DNA from: Sphingomonadales bacterium
GTDB lineage: Bacteria > Pseudomonadota > Alphaproteobacteria > Sphingomonadales > Sphingomonadaceae
DNA: 64,000 bases
Direction of reading: 5' to 3'
Assembly: GCA_027490095.1 (NCBI GenBank)
Contig: JAIXYT010000026.1
Span: forward strand, 1 to 64,000
Position 1 is the stretch's first letter, and the number at the start of each line of letters is the position of its first letter. The notes below the pieces were generated by a model that was not told where the DNA came from, did not search any database, and worked only from the letters and a program-made list of their open reading frames with translations. The translations under genes were made by a program, and so were the position numbers. Shown here piece by piece: positions 8,127-16,622 of this stretch.

Positions 8127-9122
8127 ATGACCAGCCGGGGCCTGAAGGTTCGACTGCAGGTCGAGACCTTTCCCTACCGCCAGCCCTTCCGCATCTCCGG
8201 CTACGTCTTCACCGAGACTGCCGTCCTGCTGGCCGAGATCAGCGACGGCACCCATGTGGGGCGCGGCGAGGGCGACGGCGTCTATTATCTGGGCGACGAT
8301 GTGGACCACATGCTGCGCGCGGCGCAGGGCGTGGTGGCGGCCATCGAGGCCGGGGCCGGCCGGCAGGAGCTGCAGCAGCTGCTACCCGCAGGCGGCGCCC
8401 GCAACGCGCTCGACTGCGCCTTCTGGGACCTCGAGGCGAAGCAGTCCGGAAAACCGGCCTGGCAGCTCGCCGGCCTCGCGCAGCCGCGCCCGCTGCGCTC
8501 CACCCTGACGCTGGGCGCCGATTCGCCCGACAGGATGGCGGCCGCAGCCCTGGCGCTGGACCCGGCAGCCCCCGTGAAGGTGAAGCTGACCGGCGAACTC
8601 GAGCAGGACACGGCCCGGGTGCGCGCGATCCGGGAAGCCCGGCCAACGGCCTGGATCGGCGTCGATGCCAACCAGGGGTATGTGCGCGACACGCTGGAGC
8701 AGCTGCTGCCGGTGCTGGTGGACGCGCGGATCGCCCTCCTCGAACAGCCGTTGCGGCGCGGCGACGAGGCATCGCTCGACGGCCTCGCCCGCCCCCTGCC
8801 CTTTGCAGCCGACGAAAGCGCGCTCACCCTCGCCGACACCGACGCACTGGTCGGCCGGTTCGACGTGGTGAACATCAAGCTCGACAAGTGCGGCGGCCTC
8901 ACCGAGGCGCTGGCGATCGCCCACCGCGCCCGGGCGCTGGGGCTCGAGGTGATGGTCGGCAACATGATGGGAACCAGCCTTGCCATGGCGCCCTCCTACC
9001 TCGTCGGCCAGCTGTGCGACGTCGTCGATCTCGACGGGCCCACCTTCCTGGCAACCGATCGGGAGCCCGGAGTCACCTATGCGGACGGCCATATCCACTG
9101 CCCGCAGGCGATCTGGGGGTGA
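8127..9122 (+). CDS. dgcA: Enolase-superfamily epimerase/racemase (DgcA or L-Ala-D/L-Glu dipeptide epimerase)
   Basis: A 331-residue muconate-lactonizing-subgroup enzyme. Catalytic lysines are Lys151/Lys153 (VKVKL) and Lys251 (NIKLDKCGG). Metal ligands are Asp180 (GVDANQ), Glu206 (LEQPL) and Asp229 (ADES). Asp301-x-Asp303 (DLDGP) is the signature of dipeptide epimerases, which bind the substrate amino group. Related proteins paired with DUF1611 have been described as N-acetyl-D-glutamate racemase (DgcA) in D-glutamate catabolism, and the next gene is that partner. An AAGGA site lies 10 nt before the ATG at 8127. Ala-Glu dipeptide epimerisation in murein recycling is the alternative; context supports both. 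Confidence 0.82.
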   Translation: MTSRGLKVRLQVETFPYRQPFRISGYVFTETAVLLAEISDGTHVGRGEGDGVYYLGDDVDHMLRAAQGVVAAIEAGAGRQELQQLLPAGGARNALDCAFWDLEAKQSGKPAWQLAGLAQPRPLRSTLTLGADSPDRMAAAALALDPAAPVKVKLTGELEQDTARVRAIREARPTAWIGVDANQGYVRDTLEQLLPVLVDARIALLEQPLRRGDEASLDGLARPLPFAADESALTLADTDALVGRFDVVNIKLDKCGGLTEALAIAHRARALGLEVMVGNMMGTSLAMAPSYLVGQLCDVVDLDGPTFLATDREPGVTYADGHIHCPQAIWG

Positions 9123-9141
9123 ATTTTCAGTCTCGATCAGG

Positions 9142-9170
9142 TTGACCTTTTCCGATCAGGAAAATAGCAT
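9142..9170 (+). promoter_or_regulatory. Promoter with perfect palindromic operator before dgcN
   Basis: TTGACC (9142-9147), exactly 17 bp, then TAGCAT (9165-9170). The 17-bp spacer is the palindrome TTTTCCGATCAGGAAAA (arms TTTTCC/GGAAAA around GATCA). A partial second copy (CGATCAGG, 9134-9141) lies 19 bp upstream. The same core recurs at 8012-8028 and, inverted, at 16967-16983. This gives dgcN its own promoter despite following the epimerase by only 101 bp. Confidence 0.6.
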
Positions 9171-9223
9171 TTTCACGCGTCGTCCCGGTGCGGCGCAGCG
9201 ATGCTCCGGTTAGGGACAGCGGC

Positions 9224-10264
9224 ATGAATTCGCTCTTGAAAGACACGACCGTCGGGCTCTCGCTGCCGCAACCCTATCTGCTGTTCCTGGGCGACAGCAC
9301 GGAACTCGGGTTTGCAAAAACGGCAAGCGGCCTCGTCGACTGGGCCCCTGACCGCTGCATCGGCGAATTCGGTCTTGCCGGCTGCACCGTGTCCGTCGGC
9401 CTGCCCCGGATGACCCCCGCCCAGGGGCATGCAGCCGGCGCGCGCGCGCTGGTGATCGGGGTTGCAAACCAGGGCGGCTTCATCAGCGAGGCCTGGGTCG
9501 CAGCGCTCGTCGAAGCGCTGGAGGCCGGGCTGGATATCGTCAGCGGCATGCACAGCCGGCTGGAAACCATCCCGGCCCTCGCCGATGCCGCCCGTCGCAC
9601 CGGCCGGCAGCTCATCGACGTGCGGGTCCCCCCGCCCGGCATCCCCATCGGCACGGGCCGCAAGCGCAGTGGCAAGCGCCTGCTGACAGTCGGCACCGAC
9701 TGTGCACTCGGCAAGAAATACACCGCACTCGCGCTGCACCGGGCCTTCGTTGCCCGCGGGATCGACGCCGACTTCCGCGCAACGGGCCAGACGGGCATCA
9801 TGATCGCAGGCCGCGGGATCCCGATGGATGCTGTGGTCTCCGATTTCGAGGCCGGGGCCGCCGAACTGCTCAGCCCCGATGCCGCGCCCGACCACTGGGA
9901 CCTGATCGAGGGGCAGGGTTCCCTGTTCAACCCGGCCTACGCCGCCGTGTCGCTCGGCCTGCTGCACGGCAGCCAGCCAGACCTGTTCGTCGTCTGCCAC
10001 GACCCCTCGCGCACCATGGTGCTCGGGCTCGACAACTATGCCTTGCCCAGCATCGAGGAGGTGATCGACATGACCATCCGCCTCGGCAGCCGCACCAACC
10101 CCGCCATCCGCTGCGCCGGTGTCAGCCTCAACACCTCGGCACTCGGGGCAGCCGATGCCGAGACGCTGATGCGATCCGAAGCCGGCCGCCTCGGCCTGCC
10201 CGTCGCAGACCCGATCCGCGGCGGCCCCGCCTTCGAAGCGCTGGTCGACGCCTGCCTGGCATGA
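9224..10264 (+). CDS. dgcN: DUF1611/DgcN-type protein, probable D-glutamate N-acetyltransferase
   Basis: A 346-residue protein of the DUF1611 family. An N-terminal domain (about 1-140) contains RALVIGVANQGGF. A P-loop domain follows, whose nucleotide motif GTDCALGKK is at residues 157-165, and later LIEGQGSLFNP. DgcN proteins have been reported to N-acetylate D-glutamate (with acetyl-CoA) before racemisation by the DgcA partner. The gene follows a DgcA-like gene here, which is the main reason for the assignment. A ribosome site AGGGA lies 7 nt before the ATG. The family was long of unknown function, so the substrate in this organism is inferred. Confidence 0.78.
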   Translation: MNSLLKDTTVGLSLPQPYLLFLGDSTELGFAKTASGLVDWAPDRCIGEFGLAGCTVSVGLPRMTPAQGHAAGARALVIGVANQGGFISEAWVAALVEALEAGLDIVSGMHSRLETIPALADAARRTGRQLIDVRVPPPGIPIGTGRKRSGKRLLTVGTDCALGKKYTALALHRAFVARGIDADFRATGQTGIMIAGRGIPMDAVVSDFEAGAAELLSPDAAPDHWDLIEGQGSLFNPAYAAVSLGLLHGSQPDLFVVCHDPSRTMVLGLDNYALPSIEEVIDMTIRLGSRTNPAIRCAGVSLNTSALGAADAETLMRSEAGRLGLPVADPIRGGPAFEALVDACLA

Positions 10265-10307
10265 CGGGGGCGGGACCGCCCGCCTGCGGGCGGTGACGAA
10301 GCAGGTG

Positions 10308-12686
10308 TCAGCCGCCTGACGGACTGCCTTTCCGGATGTCCTGAAAGCGCTGGTTGCCGATCGGGAACGCCTGCCAGCCCTTGAAGTCGAAGTGCCACCA
10401 CTCCTCGGGATAGACCGTGAACCCCTCGGACTCCATCGCGTCGCGCAGCACGTCCCGCAGCCAGCGCTGCTCGTCGGTGCCGCCGATGTGGTTCGAATAG
10501 GAACGGCTCGAGAACTCGTCGTAGCGGCCGGTCATCACGACCGGCTTCCCGGTCTTCAGGTCGACCATCGTCAGGTCGACCGCCGCACCGCGATTGTGCC
10601 GCGAACCCTTGGACGGATCGGCCACGAAGGTCCTGTTCGCCTCGGGCGTCGCATCCCAGAACATCTTCGTCACATACCAGGGCCGATAGGCATCGTGGAT
10701 CAGCAGGCCGAAGCCACGATCCCTCAGGCGCGCCTGGATCCGCCCCACGCCCTCGGCAGCCGGCTTCTGCAGGAAGGCGCCTGCCTCTTCATAGATCTGC
10801 TGCCCCATGAAATTGTCGGTGCCGGCATAGCGGATGTCGAACCTCAGCGTCGGGTCGACGGTCGCAAGATCGACCAGCCGCGAGGGGCCCGTCACCCCCG
10901 GCTCGACCGGCGGAGAGGCGGCCAGCGCCTTCTGCCGGAGCGCCGGGAGACCGCTGTCCATCGCCGCCCTGACCTCCGCTTCGGCCTCGGCCCCGAAATC
11001 GCGGCGCGGAAAGCGGATCGCGCCCAGCAGCGCGGCCGTAACGGCACCCGCAGAATCGCGCTCGAACCGCAGCGACTCCAGCGGATACAGCCCCCGGTCC
11101 ACGGGAAAGGCGAAATGGTCGGGCCCCAGCGGTGTCAGCGGAAGCCAGTCTGTCCACTCGATCCGGACATGGGGCCTGCCATCGCGCTCGTAGATGCGAA
11201 GGACATTATAGTCCCAGCCATACTCCCCGACGATCTGCGCAATCGCGGGCGCCGGCGGCGAAGGCCTCGGCCCGGCATCCGCGCGCCGGAAGGTCCGCGC
11301 CCCCAGCGTCACGGCCGATCCGTCGGGCGCAATCGCGATCCGGCGGTCGAAGGTCTGCGCATCGTCCAGCACGAACCCCTGCGCCGTCCGGCGCACCTCG
11401 GCCGCCCTTTCCGGCGCATCCAGCACCAGCCCCTCGTTGAACGGGCGCAGGTGCAGGCTGTCCGCGCCGTCGACATAGCGGCCGGCAAGCGCCTGCGCCG
11501 CCGGCCCGGTCACCGGCTCGCTCCGCTGCCAGGCCGGCAGGGGGCCCCCCGCCTGCTGCGCCAGCATCAGCTGCAGGGCGTGGGTGCCCAGCCGCCCCGC
11601 CGTGGTCCCGGAATCGAGCGTCGCGAACACCACCACTCCGACCCCGCGGTCGGGCAGCAGCCTCAGCTCCGCCACATGGCCATAGACCGCACCCCCATGG
11701 CCGACGCTGCGCTGGCCATCGATCTCCCCCAGCACGAAGCCCAGCCCGAACGCCCGCGGCCCGGACTTCGGAAACTGCGGCCGCCACATCTCGTCGACCG
11801 TCGAGGCCCGCAGCAGCCGGCCGCCGGGAAAGGCGCCCCGGTTCAGCATCGCCTGCCCGAAGCGGGCAAGCTCGTTCGCGCTGGTATAGAGGCTCCCGGC
11901 CGCCGGCGTGCCCAGGTCGAACGCAGGCGCCGGCCACCGCCCCCCATCGAACGACACCATCAGCGAATCCGCAACCGGCCCCTTCACGTCGGCGCGGCTG
12001 AAACGGCTCGCCCGCATGCCCAGCGGCGCCAGCAGCTGCGCCTCGACCGCCTCCTCGAAGCGCTTGCCGGTCACCCGCGCCAGCACCTCCCCGACAACGG
12101 CGATCCCGGCATTCGAATATTTGGTGATGGTCCCGGGCTCGGCGACCAGGCGTGTCCCGTTCAGGCTGGCAACCGCATCGGCCTGGCCGGTGCCTGCGCT
12201 GTCGAAATAATGCCCCCGCGGCGGCTCCCGCACCAGGCCGCTGCGGTGCGTCATCAGATGGCGCAGCGTGATCGGGGTGCCGAACGGATTGTCCGGCCGG
12301 AAATCCAGCAGATAGGTCACAACCGGCGCGTCCAGGTCGATCCGCCCCTGCTCGACCAGCTGCATCACCGCGACGTCCGTCAGCAACTTGCTGATCGACC
12401 CTGCCCGGTAGATGCCGTCCGCGCTTGCCGGCCGCTTCCCGTCGCGCGCAGCCTGCCCCCAGGCCCCGCTCCACAGGATGCCGCTCCGGTCAAAGACCGC
12501 GAGCGCGATCGAGGGGACCTGCTTGTCCGCCAGCTCCGCGCGCGCGGCCCCCTCCAGGGCGGCGGCGACGGCCGGCGCGATCGGCCGGATGCCCGCGGCC
12601 TCGGCCGGCCGCTCCGCCGGTGGCGCCGGCGCCGCCAGGGCCGGCGCCCCGCCGATCAGCAGGAGCGCCACGCCCAGGTCGCGCAT
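10308..12686 (-). CDS. Fusion: serine beta-lactamase-family hydrolase + VanX-type D-Ala-D-Ala dipeptidase
   Basis: A 792-residue exported protein with two enzymes. After a signal peptide (to about residue 18) comes a class C beta-lactamase/DD-peptidase-fold domain with SISK (Ser97-x-x-Lys100), KYSN near 190 and GHGG near 330. A spacer of about 200 residues leads to a peptidase M15D domain with SRHNRGAAVD (695-704; zinc His and Asp) and EEWWH (761-765; catalytic Glu and zinc His). The first half probably acts on D-amino peptides or as an esterase. The second should cleave D,D-dipeptides. It overlaps the stop of the upstream beta-lactamase gene (TGATG), so the two are coupled. Confidence 0.85.
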   Translation of the reverse strand: MRDLGVALLLIGGAPALAAPAPPAERPAEAAGIRPIAPAVAAALEGAARAELADKQVPSIALAVFDRSGILWSGAWGQAARDGKRPASADGIYRAGSISKLLTDVAVMQLVEQGRIDLDAPVVTYLLDFRPDNPFGTPITLRHLMTHRSGLVREPPRGHYFDSAGTGQADAVASLNGTRLVAEPGTITKYSNAGIAVVGEVLARVTGKRFEEAVEAQLLAPLGMRASRFSRADVKGPVADSLMVSFDGGRWPAPAFDLGTPAAGSLYTSANELARFGQAMLNRGAFPGGRLLRASTVDEMWRPQFPKSGPRAFGLGFVLGEIDGQRSVGHGGAVYGHVAELRLLPDRGVGVVVFATLDSGTTAGRLGTHALQLMLAQQAGGPLPAWQRSEPVTGPAAQALAGRYVDGADSLHLRPFNEGLVLDAPERAAEVRRTAQGFVLDDAQTFDRRIAIAPDGSAVTLGARTFRRADAGPRPSPPAPAIAQIVGEYGWDYNVLRIYERDGRPHVRIEWTDWLPLTPLGPDHFAFPVDRGLYPLESLRFERDSAGAVTAALLGAIRFPRRDFGAEAEAEVRAAMDSGLPALRQKALAASPPVEPGVTGPSRLVDLATVDPTLRFDIRYAGTDNFMGQQIYEEAGAFLQKPAAEGVGRIQARLRDRGFGLLIHDAYRPWYVTKMFWDATPEANRTFVADPSKGSRHNRGAAVDLTMVDLKTGKPVVMTGRYDEFSSRSYSNHIGGTDEQRWLRDVLRDAMESEGFTVYPEEWWHFDFKGWQAFPIGNQRFQDIRKGSPSGG

Positions 12687-13714
12687 CAGCGCCCGCCCAG
12701 CACATAGTAATCATGGGCCGTCCGCGCGAGCTCCGCGATCACCCGCTCCTGCGTGTCGACCCCCTTGGTGTCGCCCTTCACGAAGACCGCGATCGCGAAC
12801 TTGCTTCCGTCGGGCAGGGTCACAAGGCCGACATCGTTGGCGATGCTCATCAGCGTGCCCGTCTTGTGGGCGACCACCGTTCCCGTCGGCAGCAGGCCCT
12901 TCAGCCGCTTCTCGCCGGTAATGCAGCGCTCCATGATGGCGATCAGCTCCTTCGTGCTTGCCGGGCTCAGCGCCTTGCCACTTTCGATCGCCAGCAGCAG
13001 CTCGACCATCGCCTCCGGCGTGGAGCTGTCGCGCGGGTCCGCGTTGAACGGTGCATTGGGCGTGCGCTGCACATCGCGCTCGCGCTTCTTCGGATCGGCA
13101 GCGAAGGCCGCTTCGACGGTGTCCTTGAAGGTGCCCTTGCCCGGCTCGATGTCGAGCGCCCGGTAGATCAGGTGGGCCGTGTCGGCGTCGATCCGCTGCC
13201 CGGTCACCCCCTGGCGCTTCACCCAGTCGGTCACGGCCGCCGGCCCGCCGGCAAGCGCGGTCAGCACGTCGGTCGCGGTGTTGTCGCTCCGGGTCAGCAT
13301 CAGCTCCAGCTGGTTGTGCAGCGACAGCGACACGCCCGGATGGGGCGCAAACCGCGCGATCCCGTCGGAATTGACCACCAGCTTCGGGTCCACCTCCACC
13401 ATCTGGTCGAGCTTCAGCTCGCCCTTGTCGATCCGCTCGAAGATCCGCCCGGCGACCGCGATCTTGAAGGTGCTCGCCATCGGGAAGGTGGTGCCCTTGT
13501 TGTGGGTCAGCATCTCCTTCGAGCCGACCTTCTGCACCGCAAACCCCACCGTGCCGTCGGTCTGCGCGGCCAGCCGCGCCACCTGCGCCACCAGCAGCGC
13601 CTGGGGCGACTTCGCATCGGACTTTGCCGGCGCGGCAAGCGCCCCGGACATCGGCAGCGGCGCACCGGTCGCAAGCACAAGGCCGGCGACCACAAGCAGC
13701 GTCTTCAACGGCAT
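12686..13714 (-). CDS. Class A beta-lactamase-like serine hydrolase
   Basis: A 342-residue exported protein with the class A order of motifs: STFK (catalytic Ser and Lys), SDN in TRSDNTATD, and HKTGT near residue 285. The omega-loop region reads NAPFNADPRDSSTPEAM, where the conserved PRD-x-x-TP of class A enzymes is present. The general-base glutamate expected in E-x-x-L-N is not obvious, Gln taking the aligned place by eye. The start at 13714 follows AAGGAG by 7 nt and opens a good signal peptide. It lies between a TonB receptor (43-nt gap) and the VanX fusion. A true penicillinase or a D-amino-peptide hydrolase are both possible. Confidence 0.82.
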   Translation of the reverse strand: MPLKTLLVVAGLVLATGAPLPMSGALAAPAKSDAKSPQALLVAQVARLAAQTDGTVGFAVQKVGSKEMLTHNKGTTFPMASTFKIAVAGRIFERIDKGELKLDQMVEVDPKLVVNSDGIARFAPHPGVSLSLHNQLELMLTRSDNTATDVLTALAGGPAAVTDWVKRQGVTGQRIDADTAHLIYRALDIEPGKGTFKDTVEAAFAADPKKRERDVQRTPNAPFNADPRDSSTPEAMVELLLAIESGKALSPASTKELIAIMERCITGEKRLKGLLPTGTVVAHKTGTLMSIANDVGLVTLPDGSKFAIAVFVKGDTKGVDTQERVIAELARTAHDYYVLGGR

Positions 13715-13757
13715 CGCAGGCTCCTTCGCGCGCATCTCCGGTCGGCAGCGCAACCGG

Positions 13758-16622
13758 TCAATAGTTGAACCGGACCCCGATCGTGTACTGCCGCCCGATC
13801 ACGTCGAACAGATGCCTGGGCGCGCCATAGCCATCATAGCCCGTGATCGGCCCCTGCGTGTTGAACGCGTTCAGGATGGTGCCATAGACCGAGAACTTGC
13901 CGCTGTCGCCGACGTCGAACAGCCCGGCCTCGGCCGACAGGTCCAGATAGAAGCGCCCGTTGACCTTGATCGGATCGGTGATCGGCACGTCCGGCTTCGT
14001 GGGCACGAAGTCCCGGGTGACGACACCCCCACCGACATAGCGGCCCGTCATGTTGAAGCGGAACCGCTCGTTGCTCCAGCCGAGCACGGCCTGGCCGCGC
14101 CAGTCCGGCGTTCCGTTCAGCCCGTCGATGAAGGGCTGGGCGACGCTGCCGGCCAGGTTGGTGACGGCCCCCTGCGCACCGGTGAGCTCAAAGTCCATCA
14201 GATAGTTTGCGAGCACGCGGATGTCGGCCGTCCCGCTCCACAGCGGGAAGTTGTAGGCTGCCTCGAAGTCGATGCCCCTGGTCTTGACGCGCTGGAAGTT
14301 GGCCGGGGCCAGAAGGATGCCGGTGACGCGCCCGGGGCTGGTGCCGCCCGTGCTGCCTTCGCGGGTGATGAGGCCGCAGACGCCTGCATCGCCTGCGTTG
14401 CAGCTGTTGATGATCTGCTGGGCCGTGAGCGCCGCAATCACCCCGTCCACCCGGATGTCGTAATAGTCGACCGACAGACGCAGCCGGGACAGTGGAGCCA
14501 GCACGATGCCGGCCGTGAAGGTGTCGGCCTCTTCCGGCACCAGGTTGGGATTGCCGCCCTGGGTCGTCGAAACCAGATAGATCTCGTTGCGGACGGGATC
14601 GTTGATGTTGAAGATCAGCGTCTGGCCGGCCGCGAACAGCTCCTGCAGGTTCGGCGCCCGGATGTCCCGCGATCGGGTTGCCCTCAGGCGGACTTCGGGC
14701 GTGATGGCGTAGTTGCCCCCGATCTTCCAGGTCGTCACCTGGCCCGACGTGCGATAGTCGGTCAGCCGCGCCGCAAGGCTGACATCCAGCTGTTCGGCAA
14801 AGGGCATGTCCGACAGGATCGGCACCAGCACTTCGCCGAAGGCCTCCCACACATCTTCGGAGCCGGAGAAGGGAATGGTGTTGCCGACGCGGAAGACGGT
14901 GGCGCCGCCGGGCCGGGAGGCCGACAGCGGATCCGACGTGGTGACGCTGTCGAAGCTCCGCCAGTGCACCCCGCCGGCGGCTGCAACCGCGCCTGCAGGC
15001 AGGTCGAACAGGTCGCCGCGAACGACGAAGTCGATCGTCTTCTGGGTCTGGTTCCACACCCTCAGCGACGGGCCCAGGATGTCCGCAATCGCGTTGGCCT
15101 GTTCCCCCGCCGCGATCGGGCCGAACAGGTTCAGCGGGATGCAGCCGTTCCCGGGGTTGGTCAGCGTCGAGCGGCAGATCGGGTCGACGACGCCCGGCGT
15201 CGCCGGATTGTCGATGGCATCGACCGCGTTGCGCCAGCGCGCCGTGATGCGGGTGTCGGCAAAGACCGTCTTGTTCTCGCTCTTCCCGTAGCTCGCCGAC
15301 AGGTCATAGCTCCACGATCCGATGATGCTGCCCCTGAGGCCGACATAGGCCTGCCAGTTCCACACATCCTGGTCGAAATAGCCGCGCGCATAATCGTTGA
15401 GCGTGCGGCCCATGGTAAAGCTGGTGATGCCGGGATTGGCATTCAGGATGGTCCTGACCGGCGCGGGAATGAACACATTGTCCCGCTGGATCGCGATCTG
15501 GTCGGCCCCGATGATGCTGTCGCCCACAAGCGCAGAGCCGGAATAGCTGAACCGCCCATAGAGCGTGAATTCCGGCGAGAATTCGAAGCTCGCGCTCACC
15601 AGGGCCGACCAGCGCTCATAGGGCTGCTCCAGCACCAGGTCCTCGGTGTTGTTGATGCCACTGCCGCCCTGCTGGCTCGTCGCGGTCGTCAGGGTTCCAT
15701 AATCGAACTGGCCGATCTGCCCGCCGCCCAGGAAATTGATGCCCCTCAGCAGGGCCGTACCGCCCGGCCCGACCGCACTGTTGATCACCCCGCCGGGCGA
15801 CGTGTTCGAGGTCCGGCCGTCCGGCACAAGGATGAACTGGGGCTCGGCATTGGTCGACGTGAAGGCCGGGTTGAAGATGAGAGTCTGGTCGCCCCATGGC
15901 CGGCTTCCGACCCGGGCGACACCCTCGTTCTTGCCATAGTCGCCCGCGATCAGGATGTGGCCACGGCCGCCCGAGAACTTCTTGCCGATCGCAGCCGAGA
16001 ACAGCCAGTTGTCGCGGTCGCCATAGTCGCTGATCCCGAACTGGGCATTGCTGCGGACCCCGTCCAGCTGGTCGTCCAGCTTGAAGTTGACGACGCCGGC
16101 AACGGCATCCGAGCCATAGACGGCGGACGCCCCGCCGGTCACCACCTCGACCGACCCGATCGCCGCCTGCGGGATGTTGTTGACGTTGATCACGCCCTCC
16201 GGCGAGCCGGGCATGAACCGCTTGCCGTCCACCAGCACGAGGGTGCGCAGATAGGTGAGGCCGCGCAGGTCCAGGAAGTTGCCGCCGGCGATCTTCGACA
16301 GGTTCGTGCTCGACTGCGGCGTCGCGCTCGCCTTCAGCGCCGGCAGCTGGTTCAGCGTGTCCGCGATGTTGGGCGTCGCCACCCGCTGGAAATCCGCAAT
16401 CCCGACAACGGTGACCGGCGTCGCCGTGTCGAACCCCGATCGGGCGATCTGCGAACCCGTGACGATGATGTCCTCGGGCTGCGGGGCCTCACTGGCACCT
16501 CCGCCAGAAGCCGTCTGCGCCTGCGCAACAGCCGGAAGCGCATGGCCCGCAAGAACGGTGGTGGCCAGAAGGGACGCCACCCGCGCGGCGCCTGACAGGG
16601 AACAAGACGGTCTTGGCAGCAT
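13758..16622 (-). CDS. TonB-dependent outer-membrane receptor
   Basis: A 954-residue complete receptor. It has a signal peptide (ending near AVAQAQ), the TonB box EDIIVTGSQIARSG, a plug domain (PNIADTLNQLPALK, FLDLRGL, RTLVLVDGKRFMPG, VEVVTGGASAVYGSDAVAGVVNFKL) and a beta-barrel ending in the aromatic terminus GVRFNY. GAGGGG lies 8 nt before the ATG. The gene heads an operon with the class A beta-lactamase-like gene and the VanX fusion and is divergent from the D-aminoacylase. Its ligand is therefore probably a D-amino-acid-containing peptide or muropeptide, by context; nothing in the sequence names the ligand. Confidence 0.93.
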   Translation of the reverse strand: MLPRPSCSLSGAARVASLLATTVLAGHALPAVAQAQTASGGGASEAPQPEDIIVTGSQIARSGFDTATPVTVVGIADFQRVATPNIADTLNQLPALKASATPQSSTNLSKIAGGNFLDLRGLTYLRTLVLVDGKRFMPGSPEGVINVNNIPQAAIGSVEVVTGGASAVYGSDAVAGVVNFKLDDQLDGVRSNAQFGISDYGDRDNWLFSAAIGKKFSGGRGHILIAGDYGKNEGVARVGSRPWGDQTLIFNPAFTSTNAEPQFILVPDGRTSNTSPGGVINSAVGPGGTALLRGINFLGGGQIGQFDYGTLTTATSQQGGSGINNTEDLVLEQPYERWSALVSASFEFSPEFTLYGRFSYSGSALVGDSIIGADQIAIQRDNVFIPAPVRTILNANPGITSFTMGRTLNDYARGYFDQDVWNWQAYVGLRGSIIGSWSYDLSASYGKSENKTVFADTRITARWRNAVDAIDNPATPGVVDPICRSTLTNPGNGCIPLNLFGPIAAGEQANAIADILGPSLRVWNQTQKTIDFVVRGDLFDLPAGAVAAAGGVHWRSFDSVTTSDPLSASRPGGATVFRVGNTIPFSGSEDVWEAFGEVLVPILSDMPFAEQLDVSLAARLTDYRTSGQVTTWKIGGNYAITPEVRLRATRSRDIRAPNLQELFAAGQTLIFNINDPVRNEIYLVSTTQGGNPNLVPEEADTFTAGIVLAPLSRLRLSVDYYDIRVDGVIAALTAQQIINSCNAGDAGVCGLITREGSTGGTSPGRVTGILLAPANFQRVKTRGIDFEAAYNFPLWSGTADIRVLANYLMDFELTGAQGAVTNLAGSVAQPFIDGLNGTPDWRGQAVLGWSNERFRFNMTGRYVGGGVVTRDFVPTKPDVPITDPIKVNGRFYLDLSAEAGLFDVGDSGKFSVYGTILNAFNTQGPITGYDGYGAPRHLFDVIGRQYTIGVRFNY

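Noticed and set aside
8127-9122. Enolase-family gene as the missing aldonate dehydratase of the sugar-acid locus
   Set aside because: It has the DxD motif and paired lysines of dipeptide epimerases/racemases, is next to dgcN and is separated from the sugar locus by a divergent regulator.
13179-16595. Very long plus-strand frame antisense to the TonB receptor
   Set aside because: Stop codons are rare in all frames of GC-rich DNA. The minus strand encodes a full receptor with all motifs, and the plus frame has no domain.
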